The translations under genes and the position numbers were made by a program. The notes under the pieces are model-generated. The model was not told the origin of the DNA, searched no databases, and saw only the letters and a program-made list of their open reading frames with translations. Of a stretch of DNA of 64,000 nt, positions 53,163 to 61,135 are shown piece by piece; positions within the stretch are counted from its first letter, which is position 1, and every line of letters starts with the position of its first letter. The stretch spans positions 868,001-932,000 of the forward strand of contig NZ_CP042806.1 in assembly GCF_008000815.1 (NCBI RefSeq), written 5' to 3'. The DNA comes from Terriglobus albidus (GTDB lineage Bacteria > Acidobacteriota > Terriglobia > Terriglobales > Acidobacteriaceae).

Positions 53163-54542
53163 CTACTCCGGCAAGCCAAACTCTGCCGCCACCAACGCCA
53201 GCCCTTCTTCCGTGGAATGGATCTGCCCCTCGAGCTGTGCATCTTCCGCCGCCCGCAACATCTCCGTAAATTTCGGACCGGGTTTGTAGCCGGCGTCGAT
53301 CAGTGTTCTGCCGTTCACCAACAGCTCCGGCTTGATTGCATCTTCCGGAGTCTCTTCGTAGTGCTTCTTCGCAAACTCATAGAGCTCCAAGTTTCCGCTC
53401 GCCGAAGATGCGTCCAGATAATGAAGTTCCAGATGCTCCTCAAAACGAGGCATGCGCAGGAAGCGCTTCAGCGTCGACTGCTTCATATGCATCACATCCG
53501 CAAACTTCATGTGGTTATGAATCAGCGCCAGAATCTGTTCTTTGTCCTCGTTAGAAAAGCGAAGGCGGTTCAGGATCTCCACGGCGATCCGTTCGCCTAC
53601 CTCCACATGACCATCGAAGCGAATGCGGTCAGGTGCCCGGCGAAAGGTCGCAGGCTTACCGATATCGTGCAGCAGTGCTCCCCATGCCAGGGTTGCCGGC
53701 GGTACGGGCGGAAGCTTCTTGAGCAGCAGCAGCGTGTGAACCCATACATCGCCCTCGGGATGATACTGCGGAGGCTGCTCCACACCCTGCAGCTTCTTCG
53801 CCTCCGGCAGCACCTCGGCCAGCAGCCCGGTCTCATCCAGCAGCTTCAACGCAACGTGGGCATTCCCCTCCGTCAGCATGCGCGTCAGCTCATCGCGCAC
53901 ACGCTCCGGAGAGACCTGATGGATCTGCGACGCCAACTCGCGAATCGCGGCATGCGTCGACGGCTCAATGCGGTATCCCAGCCGTGCGGCGAAGCGCACC
54001 GCCCGCAGCATGCGCAGCTTGTCTTCCGTAAAGCGCAGCCGGGCGTCGCCAATCGCGCGCACCACCTGCGCACGCAGATCCTCGCGGCCGCCGACAAAGT
54101 CGAGTGTTGCCTCCTCCGCCGTAGCTCCACCTGCAAACTTCGCCGGATCAAGCAGCATGCCATTGATGGTGAAGTCGCGCCGGCGCACATCTTCCTGCGG
54201 CGAGGTGGAGAAGGTCACCTGGTCGGGTCGGCGTCCATCGGAGTACGAGCCATCGTTGCGGAAGGTAGCCACCTCGGTGGCAATATCCGCCGCCTCCGGC
54301 CCGGGATACTCCGGTCCTGGCTGCAGCACCAGGATCACACCGAAGTGTGCCCCAACCGCCACGGTCTTCGGAAAGATCGCCTGCACCTGCTGCGGCGTCG
54401 CCGAGGTGGCCACGTCATAATCCTTCGGTGTGAGCCCCAGCAGCAGGTCGCGTACGCATCCCCCGGCAAAGTACGCCTGGTGTCCCGCGGCATGAAGAGC
54501 CTGAGCAATCTGAAGAGCGGCCTGAAGCTTCGCGTCCTGCAT
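53163..54542 (-). CDS. CCA tRNA nucleotidyltransferase / poly(A) polymerase family
   Basis: A 459-aa class II nucleotidyltransferase. The active site is GGCVRDLLLG (about 28-37) with DYDVATSATP (metal-binding Asp pair, about 42-51). The head-neck region has RRDFTINGMLLD and ERVRDELTRML, and an HD domain follows mid-protein (LLHDIGKPATF, about 290-300) with HNHMKFA. It adds or repairs the CCA end of tRNAs, though the HD domain may add phosphatase or phosphodiesterase activity. The tRNA-Arg gene here already encodes CCA, so repair is the likely role in part. It is divergent from tsaD. Confidence 0.9.
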   Translation of the reverse strand: MQDAKLQAALQIAQALHAAGHQAYFAGGCVRDLLLGLTPKDYDVATSATPQQVQAIFPKTVAVGAHFGVILVLQPGPEYPGPEAADIATEVATFRNDGSYSDGRRPDQVTFSTSPQEDVRRRDFTINGMLLDPAKFAGGATAEEATLDFVGGREDLRAQVVRAIGDARLRFTEDKLRMLRAVRFAARLGYRIEPSTHAAIRELASQIHQVSPERVRDELTRMLTEGNAHVALKLLDETGLLAEVLPEAKKLQGVEQPPQYHPEGDVWVHTLLLLKKLPPVPPATLAWGALLHDIGKPATFRRAPDRIRFDGHVEVGERIAVEILNRLRFSNEDKEQILALIHNHMKFADVMHMKQSTLKRFLRMPRFEEHLELHYLDASSASGNLELYEFAKKHYEETPEDAIKPELLVNGRTLIDAGYKPGPKFTEMLRAAEDAQLEGQIHSTEEGLALVAAEFGLPE

Positions 54543-54599
54543 CGTCTTCGATGGTAGATGGTGGAATGCAGCCTGCGTGTCTCCCGGGGAAGACGAGAC

Positions 54600-54645
54600 C
54601 TGTAAAGGATGTGTGGAGACAAACTGTAAACCATCTCTGGAGACA
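54600..54645. repeat. Tandem 22-bp direct repeat in the cca-tsaD intergenic region
   Basis: CTGTAAAGGATGTGTGGAGACA (first 20 matter) at 54600-54621 and CTGTAAACCATCTCTGGAGACA at 54624-54645 agree at 18 of 22 positions, 2 bases apart. It has the same architecture as the pair at 52999-53044 but a different sequence; it may be a solo IS end. It lies 33 bp upstream of tsaD. Confidence 0.5.
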
Positions 54646-54678
54646 GCCCTCCGTCGAAGAGCTATCTACAATAAAGAG

Positions 54679-55815
54679 ATGGCTTCCGGTCTGATTCTTG
54701 GCATTGAGAGCTCCTGCGACGAGACGGCAGCCGCTGTCGTCCGCAGTGGCAGCGCAGTGCTCTCCAATGTTGTCGCCTCACAGATCGCCACCCATGCCCT
54801 CTATGGCGGCGTCGTGCCGGAGCTGGCCTCACGCGAGCACCTCACCAACATCGTCCCCGTGGTCCGCACCGCCGTCGCCGAGGCGGGCATCACGCTCGAC
54901 GATCTCGATGCCGTAGCCGTCACCGAAGGTCCCGGGCTCGCCGGAGCTCTCCTGGTTGGCATCACCTATGCCAAAGCGCTGGCCTACGGTCTCGGCAAGC
55001 CGCTCATCGCGGTGAACCACCTGGAAGGCCACATCCATGCCGTCCTGATGGAAGCGAAAGAGACACTTTCGCTTACCCCAGGCGCTCCCGTCCTGGCCTT
55101 GGTCGTCTCCGGCGGACACACCCATCTTTACCTCGCCGAAGAGCGCGGTGGCCTGTGGAGCTACCGCAACGTAGGCCGCACCATCGACGACGCCGCAGGC
55201 GAGGCCTACGACAAGAGCGCCAAGCTGCTCGGCCTGGGCTATCCCGGAGGTCCGCTGATGGACTTCCTCGCCGACCATGGCGATCCCAATGCTGTGGAGT
55301 TCAAGCTCGGCGGCATCAAGCCTAAGCTGCACCGCGACGGAGCCTCCCGGGGCGGCGAGTTCGACTTCTCCTTCAGCGGCATCAAGACCGCCGTTCTGCG
55401 CTATACCGAACTGCACCACATGCGCGAGCGGGCCGCCGCCCGCCACAATGCCCTCATGCAGGTGGAGGGCAATCGGCGCGAAGCCGCCCTCGCCCTCTGC
55501 GACCGCGAGACCCTGGACCTGATCGCCTCATTCCAGAAGGCGGTCGTCGGCTATCTGGTCAAACAGACCATGCGCGCGGCGGAGGAGTTCGGCGCCGGCA
55601 GTATTGTCGTCTCCGGGGGAGTTGCCGCCAACCGGGCTCTGCGCGAGCGGATGTCTGCCGAAGCTGCCGCCCGCCACCTCCAGATCGCCTTCCCCTCACT
55701 GGCGCTGGCCACGGACAACGCCGCCATGATCGCCGCCGCTGCCTGGCCGAAGTTCGCCGCCGGACTCTTCGCTTCGGATGAATTAAACGCAACCCCCCAG
55801 TTGCGGCTGGGGTAG
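54679..55815 (+). CDS. tsaD: tRNA N6-adenosine threonylcarbamoyltransferase TsaD
   Basis: A 378-aa ASKHA-fold enzyme that transfers threonylcarbamoyl to A37 of ANN-decoding tRNAs together with TsaB/TsaE. MASGLILGIESSCDETAAAVV starts the protein (phosphate loop IESSCDET); the metal-binding motif is NHLEGHIHAV (HxEGH, about 113-122), with GGHTHLY and SGGVAANRALRERM later. The start is the ATG at 54679; the upstream ORF reads through the tandem repeat at 54600 and lacks family similarity. The TAG stop is formed by TA-element 5. Confidence 0.95.
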   Translation: MASGLILGIESSCDETAAAVVRSGSAVLSNVVASQIATHALYGGVVPELASREHLTNIVPVVRTAVAEAGITLDDLDAVAVTEGPGLAGALLVGITYAKALAYGLGKPLIAVNHLEGHIHAVLMEAKETLSLTPGAPVLALVVSGGHTHLYLAEERGGLWSYRNVGRTIDDAAGEAYDKSAKLLGLGYPGGPLMDFLADHGDPNAVEFKLGGIKPKLHRDGASRGGEFDFSFSGIKTAVLRYTELHHMRERAAARHNALMQVEGNRREAALALCDRETLDLIASFQKAVVGYLVKQTMRAAEEFGAGSIVVSGGVAANRALRERMSAEAAARHLQIAFPSLALATDNAAMIAAAAWPKFAAGLFASDELNATPQLRLG

Positions 55816-55927
55816 AGCATTTTTCCTGTAGGTGTAGTGCGGGGTCTGTGCATCTATGGGCGTTTTCCGCAATGAAAACGCCGCTACGGATCCCTTTCGG
55901 GATACCCAGCAACAGGAAAATGCTCTA
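55813..55927. mobile_element. TA-element copy 5 (115 bp)
   Basis: Ends are TA-GAGCATTTTTCCTGT and ACAGGAAAATGCTC-TA, with the internal GGCGTTTTCCGCAATGAAAACGCC hairpin, cut at 20, and an additional GGGATCC-like arm (ATCCCTTTCGGGAT). The left TA supplies the tsaD stop codon. Confidence 0.8.
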
Positions 55928-55978
55928 AGACATCTGTTGGCCGGACGGGTAGAATCTACAAGGAAAGTGCCCTCCGGA

Positions 55979-57460
55979 ATGCCTGAGATCAAGCTCTTTA
56001 ATACCCTGACCACCACCGTTGAACCCCTTACGCCTCAACGGGACAACACCCTGCGCATGTATGCCTGCGGACCCACGGTGTACGACTACGGGCACATCGG
56101 CAACTTCCGCACCTTCCTGCACGTCGACGCGCTGCGCCGCTTCGCCCGCCAATCGGGCATGAAGGTGGAACATGTCATGAACGTGACGGACGTGGACGAC
56201 AAGATCATCCGCAACGCCGCCGCCGCGCAGATGCCCATCCAGGACTACACCGCCAAGTTCACCCAGGCCTTCTTTGAAGACCTGGAAGCGCTTGGCATCG
56301 AGAAGCCGGAGTTCGTCGCCAAGGCCACCGAAAACATTCCGGAGATGGTGTCGCTCATCGAGAAGCTGGCCAGCGAAGACATCGCCTACAAGACCGAGGA
56401 CGGAAGCTGGTACTTCCGCATCGCCCGCTTCCCGGCCTACGGCAAGCTCTCCAAAAAAGACTTCGACGGCATCGAAGACGGCGCTCGTGTGGACGTGGAC
56501 GAGTACGAGAAGGATGCTGCCCGCGACTTCGCTCTCTGGAAGGCTCCAAAGCCGGGCGAAGCACAGTGGAATACGGCCATCGGCTGCGGCCGCCCAGGCT
56601 GGCACATTGAGTGTTCGGCCATGGCGATGAAGTACCTTGGCGAGACCCTTGACCTGCACGCCGGCGGCGAAGATCTGATGTTCCCCCACCACGAAAATGA
56701 AATAGCCCAGAGCGAAGCTGCTACCGGTAAGCCCTTCGCTCAGCACTGGATGCACGTCCGCTTCCTTCTGGTGGAAGGCAAGAAGATGTCCAAGAGTGAA
56801 GGGAACTTCTTCACCCTGCGCGACCTGTTGCTGAAGGGCTATCGCGCCTCCGCCATCCGCTTCCTGCTGCTGAGCGTCCCCTACCGCAACCAGATGAACT
56901 TCACCTTCGATGGCTTGACGGAGTCGACCAACGCCATCGACCGCCTGCGCACCTTTGTCGATCGCTTACGCAAAGGAAGCTTCGCCGAGGGAGTCAACGA
57001 AGAGATCTCTGCTGCTACGAAGAAGGCTGCTGAAGGCTTTGCCGCGGCTATGGCCGACGATCTGAACACTGCCGTTGCACGTGCCGCAGTCTTTGACCTG
57101 ATCCGCGCCGCCAACTCCGCGATGGATAGCGGAAAGCTGCTCGCCGGCAATGTGCCGGAGATCGAAGCCGTACTGGCCTCCTTCGATGGTGTCTTCGCTG
57201 TCCTCACCGACCGCGACGCCGAACTCACCAAAGCCGCTCTCGCCTGGGCAGAAAAAGAAGGCAAACTCGATCAGGCCTCACCCGAGCTGCTCGCCACCAT
57301 GTCGCTCAGCGACGAAGAGGTGGACAAGCTCGTCGCAGAACGCACGCTGGCTAAAAAGCAACGCAACTTCGCCCGCGCCGACGCCATCCGCAACGAGCTC
57401 CTGGAGAAGGGCATCATCATCGAAGACTCAAAAGAAGGCGTCCGCTGGAAGCGTAAGTAG
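55979..57460 (+). CDS. cysS: Cysteinyl-tRNA synthetase
   Basis: A 493-aa class I synthetase that charges tRNA-Cys. CGPTVYDYGHIGNFRTF carries the zinc-ligand Cys and HIGN motif (about residues 28-44). The KMSKS loop is KKMSKSEGNF (about 270), and the zinc site CSAM plus HHENEIAQ is about 215-245. The long ORF back to 55856 runs through TA-element 5; the ATG at 55979 gives the family N-terminus MPEIKLFNTLT. The TAG stop is in the TA-element remnant shared with the convergent HAD gene. Confidence 0.95.
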   Translation: MPEIKLFNTLTTTVEPLTPQRDNTLRMYACGPTVYDYGHIGNFRTFLHVDALRRFARQSGMKVEHVMNVTDVDDKIIRNAAAAQMPIQDYTAKFTQAFFEDLEALGIEKPEFVAKATENIPEMVSLIEKLASEDIAYKTEDGSWYFRIARFPAYGKLSKKDFDGIEDGARVDVDEYEKDAARDFALWKAPKPGEAQWNTAIGCGRPGWHIECSAMAMKYLGETLDLHAGGEDLMFPHHENEIAQSEAATGKPFAQHWMHVRFLLVEGKKMSKSEGNFFTLRDLLLKGYRASAIRFLLLSVPYRNQMNFTFDGLTESTNAIDRLRTFVDRLRKGSFAEGVNEEISAATKKAAEGFAAAMADDLNTAVARAAVFDLIRAANSAMDSGKLLAGNVPEIEAVLASFDGVFAVLTDRDAELTKAALAWAEKEGKLDQASPELLATMSLSDEEVDKLVAERTLAKKQRNFARADAIRNELLEKGIIIEDSKEGVRWKRK

Positions 57461-57481
57461 AGCTACAGGAAAAATGCTCTA
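57458..57481. mobile_element. TA-element remnant (24 bp) between convergent stops
   Basis: TAGAGC is joined directly to TACAGGAAAAATGCTCTA: the centre of the element is deleted and only the two ends remain. The left TAG is the cysS stop codon. The right CTA is, on the minus strand, the TAG stop of the HAD phosphatase gene. Confidence 0.75.
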
Positions 57482-58105
57482 GTGACCTGCTTGCTGCCAG
57501 GCAGGTTGATAGTACTCGCGGATGTCGATGACTTTGGCGCCGGCGGCGCGGCCGGCTGCCAGGCCGGTCTCTGAGTCTTCGAAGACGAGGCAGCGATTGG
57601 GAGCGACGTTGAGGCGATGCGCGGCTTCGAGATAGACGTCAGGTTCCGGCTTGCCGTGAAGGACATCTTCCCTGGCGACGATCGCATCGAAATATGGAAG
57701 GAGGTCTACAGCTTCGAGGCTGACCTCTACGTTCACACGATTTCCATTCGAGGCGACGGCCATGGGGAGTTTCCCCTTGTACTCGCGGGCAATCGACGCG
57801 ATGACCGATACCTCTTCGAGCATGTGCAGGCTTTCGCGGAAGAGAACCTGATGCTTCGCGAGAACTGCCTTGGGATCCTCAATCTGTCCAAGACCGTCAT
57901 CCTGGAACTTCTGCAGCAGTGCATCCGCTGTCAGTGAGTGGTTTTGATGAAACCATTCGGCGGGAAAGTTGAGGCCGATGCGTTCAAACCCAACCTGGAG
58001 TGCATGCAGGTGAGCCGGGATGGTATCGACCAGCGTTCCATCGCAGTCGAAGATCAATGCATCGGCTTGCTGTGCGGCTTCAGAGAGTGTGTTCAAAGAG
58101 CGCAT
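57479..58105 (-). CDS. HAD-superfamily phosphatase (beta-phosphoglucomutase-like)
   Basis: A 208-aa protein with HAD motif I DALIFDCDGTLVDT (nucleophile Asp about 20), motif II Ser/Asn in VASNGNR, a Lys in HGKPEPDVY and motif III in CLVFEDSETGLAAG. The cap is the small helical C1 type seen in beta-phosphoglucomutases and sugar phosphatases. The phosphate-sugar substrate is not determined. It overlaps the TA-element remnant at its 3' end and converges on cysS. Confidence 0.88.
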   Translation of the reverse strand: MRSLNTLSEAAQQADALIFDCDGTLVDTIPAHLHALQVGFERIGLNFPAEWFHQNHSLTADALLQKFQDDGLGQIEDPKAVLAKHQVLFRESLHMLEEVSVIASIAREYKGKLPMAVASNGNRVNVEVSLEAVDLLPYFDAIVAREDVLHGKPEPDVYLEAAHRLNVAPNRCLVFEDSETGLAAGRAAGAKVIDIREYYQPAWQQAGH

Positions 58106-58250
58106 GAAGACAGTATAGGAGTGTCTCTGTATTCCGCTGGAGAACTGAATTCAAAGGAGGAACTTCGGCGGAAACACCCCCTTTGAGAGGTGTGCGGTGC
58201 TATTCTTGAGCCGCATCAGAGAACGGGCTTTCTTCTGATGGGAAAAAGCA

Positions 58251-59297
58251 ATGCGTATAGGTATCGTAACTGCGGGTGGTGATTGTCCCGGTCTGAATGC
58301 AGTGATCCGGGCAGCGGTGAGGAAGGGCGTTCTGCACTATGGGAACGAGTTTGTCGGCTTTACCGAAGGTTGGCGCGGATTGATCGAAGACCTTTCGATG
58401 CCGCTGAATCTTCAGACAACCGACGAGATCCTTTCACGCGGAGGAACCATTCTGCGGTCTTCGCGCCTCGATATCCGGCAGGTGCATGGCGGGTATGTGA
58501 AATGCATGCAGACCATGGCCCGTCATGGTGTTGAAGCCCTGATTGCCATCGGCGGTAACGGAACACAGGCCGCCAGCCTGGCGCTGACCGAGGTAGGTGT
58601 GAACGTTGTCGGTGTTCCGAAGACGATCGATAACGATCTCAGCGGCACGGATATGTGTTTCGGATTCGATACTGCAGTGAACGTTGCCACGGAAGCGATT
58701 GACCGTCTGCATACCACGGCTGAGGCTCACAATCGCGTCATCATATGCGAGGTGATGGGCCGGCATACGGGTTGGATCGCGGCCTGTGCCGGGCTTGCCG
58801 GCGGTGCCCATGTGATCGTGATTCCTGAGAGACCGATTGATCTGGATGATATCTGCGCACAGGTGCAGTACGAGTGGCAGGAAGGACGGCAATACGCCAT
58901 CATCGTTGCGGCTGAAGGAGCCCACCTGCCGAACACGGAGTGGGCCTCTCCCAGCAGAAAGCTGGGGGGCATTGGTGTTGCGCTGGCCAAAGTGATTGAA
59001 GAGCGGACCGGATACGAGACACGCAGCATCAGCCTCGGCCATGTTCAGCGTGGCGGTACGCCGACGGCTTATGACCGTCAGCTCGCAACGCGTTATGGCG
59101 TCGCGGCTGTCGATGTCGTGAATGAGCGCCGGTATGGCAGGATGGTAGCGCTGAAGAACTCCGTGATTGTCGATATCCCGTTGGAAGATGCTGTGGCTCC
59201 GCCGCGCGGTGTCGACGCCCAGTTGATGGGTGTGATTACTGCCCTCCGTCCGCCGGCCCTCAAATACTCGGGCCTCAGCGCAGAAGCCAGCGGCTGA
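58251..59297 (+). CDS. pfkA: 6-phosphofructokinase
   Basis: A 348-aa group A phosphofructokinase (fructose-6-phosphate to fructose-1,6-bisphosphate, glycolysis). N-terminal TAGGDCPGLNAVIRAAV; catalytic PKTIDNDLSGTD (Asp base about 128); substrate site EVMGRHTGWIAACAGL; LGHVQRGGTPTAYDR near the C-terminus. At the metal/phosphodonor loop it reads AIGGNGTQAA (100-109): Asn103 where the usual ATP enzymes have Asp or Glu, and Gly104 as in ATP-dependent rather than PPi-dependent enzymes. The phosphodonor is therefore best called uncertain. Confidence 0.92.
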   Translation: MRIGIVTAGGDCPGLNAVIRAAVRKGVLHYGNEFVGFTEGWRGLIEDLSMPLNLQTTDEILSRGGTILRSSRLDIRQVHGGYVKCMQTMARHGVEALIAIGGNGTQAASLALTEVGVNVVGVPKTIDNDLSGTDMCFGFDTAVNVATEAIDRLHTTAEAHNRVIICEVMGRHTGWIAACAGLAGGAHVIVIPERPIDLDDICAQVQYEWQEGRQYAIIVAAEGAHLPNTEWASPSRKLGGIGVALAKVIEERTGYETRSISLGHVQRGGTPTAYDRQLATRYGVAAVDVVNERRYGRMVALKNSVIVDIPLEDAVAPPRGVDAQLMGVITALRPPALKYSGLSAEASG

Positions 59298-59572
59298 CAC
59301 GCAAAGTACACGGCGGTGTACGGGTTGAAGACGACATCGTTGGCGTATCGCGAATTCGCCTTGGCTGAAATATAGAACGCGCCTTCAGCGCTTAGAAGCA
59401 TGACACACTTTTGTTTGTCATTTCGGAGCGTAGCGGAGAAATCTGCTTGTCGTATCTGCCGGGTGCCCCACCCTCGCAACGCTAGGGTGGGTTCGGAATA
59501 CCTAGACTCCTGACAAACACAAAGCGAATTTGTCCCTACTCGCCAGGTAAGGAGATGCTGCTTTTAGAGCGT
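59298..59572. repeat. 275-bp gap with TTTGTCATTTCGGAGCG repeat and a GGGTGCCCCACCC palindrome
   Basis: It contains TTTGTCATTTCGGAGCG...GGAGAAATCTGCTT (about 59414-59447; similar to about 2932-2970 and 21393-21409) and GGGTGCCCCACCCTCGCAACGCTAGGGTGGG, whose core also occurs at 16319-16349. No gene is visible. Confidence 0.5.
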
Positions 59573-60910
59573 TTACTCCACGATAGCGGGCTCTGCGGCG
59601 ATGGGTGCTTCGGTGCGGTGTGCTTCCGACTTGAGTGGGAGGATGAGCAGGCCTGCGAGAGTAAGAGCAATCGACATCAGTAGATAGCCCGCTTTGGAGC
59701 TGCCTGTGTATCCCTGCAGCCATCCGACCAGGTAGCTTCCGGCGAAGGAGCCTAGAGCGCCAAGGCTGTTGACCAGAGCCGTGACCTCGCCCGAGACGTT
59801 GCTTGGCAGCATCTCGGGAATGATGGCGAAGAACGGGCCGTATGGAGCGTACATGGCGCCGCCTGCGACGATGAGGAAGGCGAAGGAGGTCCAGAAGCTC
59901 TGGCCGGCGCTGAGATATGAACCGAAGAAGGCTGCTCCTGCGAGGATGAGGAAGGGCCAAACAAAGCGGGTGCGCTTGGCAGTGCGGTCAGAGAAGTAGC
60001 TGACCAGCAGCATAAGGATGATGGCGCATGCGTACGGGATGGAGCTCAGCAGGCCGGTCATGCCGATTCCCTGTGAGGAGCCGCCCTTGATCATGACCGG
60101 AAGCCAGAGGACGAAGCCATAGACGCCAACGCTCCAGAGGAAGTACTGCATGCAGAGCAGAATGACGTTGGGATTGGTATAGGCGCTGGACAGGTTCGCG
60201 ACTTTGGGAAGCTTGGCCTGTTCCTTCGCCAGGACCTCGCTGAGCTTCGTGGTGCTTTCCGTTGAGACCCAGGAGGTCTTTTCAGGGCTGTCGCGAATGA
60301 CGAGGAACCAGATGATCCCCCAGAGGACGGAGGGAAGTCCCTCGATCACGAAGGTCATCTGCCAGCCGAAGGCCTTGATGATGTAGCCGGTAGCGGCCGA
60401 CATCCAGAGGACTGTGACCGGGTTGCCGAGGATCAGCAGCGTGTTGGTCCGGGATCGCTCCGATTTGGTGAACCATTTGGTCAGCAGGATGAGCATGCCC
60501 GGCAGGATGAAGCTCTCGGCTGCTCCCAGCAGAAAGCGGTCGATGGCCAGAACCCAGTACTGGGTGATGACGCCCGTCAACGAAGCGAGGATTCCCCAGC
60601 TTGCCAGGGCAAGACCGATGAGCAGACGGGCGGAGCGTTTGCGGGCGTAGGCCGCGCCGGGAATCTGGAAGACGAAGTAACCGAGGAAGAAGAGTGACCC
60701 CAGCAGAGCGGACTGGGCGGAGGTGATCTTCAGAGAGTCTGCCAGGCCCGCGGCGGCGCCGAATCCATAGTTCGCCCGGTCGACGTAGGCGAGGCTGTAG
60801 GTAACGAAGACGACCGGCATGATGTAAAGCCAGCGCTTCTTTAAGTCCGGGTAACCGGAAAACTGGTCCGCTGTGGAGCGGGACCCGGGATCAGAGGGTT
60901 CAAAGGCCAT
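59573..60910 (-). CDS. MFS transporter, anion:cation symporter-like
   Basis: A 445-aa transporter with 12 predicted TM helices. The N-terminal helix region YVDRANYGFGAAAGL and the loop KRSARLLIGLALASWG match the ACS (hexuronate, glucarate, tartrate, phthalate-type) branch of the major facilitator superfamily. FILPGMLILLTKWFTKSERSR is the conserved TM4-5 region, shown by its first 20 residues. A sugar acid or aromatic acid is the likely substrate, symported with H+. An AAACGTTT palindrome lies 40 bp before the start. Confidence 0.87.
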   Translation of the reverse strand: MAFEPSDPGSRSTADQFSGYPDLKKRWLYIMPVVFVTYSLAYVDRANYGFGAAAGLADSLKITSAQSALLGSLFFLGYFVFQIPGAAYARKRSARLLIGLALASWGILASLTGVITQYWVLAIDRFLLGAAESFILPGMLILLTKWFTKSERSRTNTLLILGNPVTVLWMSAATGYIIKAFGWQMTFVIEGLPSVLWGIIWFLVIRDSPEKTSWVSTESTTKLSEVLAKEQAKLPKVANLSSAYTNPNVILLCMQYFLWSVGVYGFVLWLPVMIKGGSSQGIGMTGLLSSIPYACAIILMLLVSYFSDRTAKRTRFVWPFLILAGAAFFGSYLSAGQSFWTSFAFLIVAGGAMYAPYGPFFAIIPEMLPSNVSGEVTALVNSLGALGSFAGSYLVGWLQGYTGSSKAGYLLMSIALTLAGLLILPLKSEAHRTEAPIAAEPAIVE

Positions 60911-60949
60911 ACGGAGTCCTGTAAGATGGTGCGCGCAGTTCCAGGGAAC

Positions 60950-60957
60950 AAACGTTT
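60950..60957. promoter_or_regulatory. AAACGTTT half-operator upstream of the MFS gene
   Basis: An 8-bp perfect palindrome with a central CG, of the kind found at LacI-family operators, 40 bp upstream of the transporter ATG. It is short enough to occur by chance. Confidence 0.25.
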
Positions 60958-61135
60958 TAACTATTTTCGGATGGAGGAGAGACTAACACCACGGGCGAAT
61001 GTCCTGCTTTTTCCTCCGGCAAGTGACCGGAAATGAACAGGAAGTTGAAATTCACGGCGTGTTAACCGCTATCCCCTACCCTCCGAGAAGAGATTCAGTA
61101 CGTCCCCCCTCGAACACAGCACACTCTGACAAACG

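Noticed and set aside
54577-54678. N-terminal extension of tsaD from 54577
   Set aside because: This stretch translates the tandem 22-bp repeat and has no similarity to TsaD; the family N-terminus begins at 54679.
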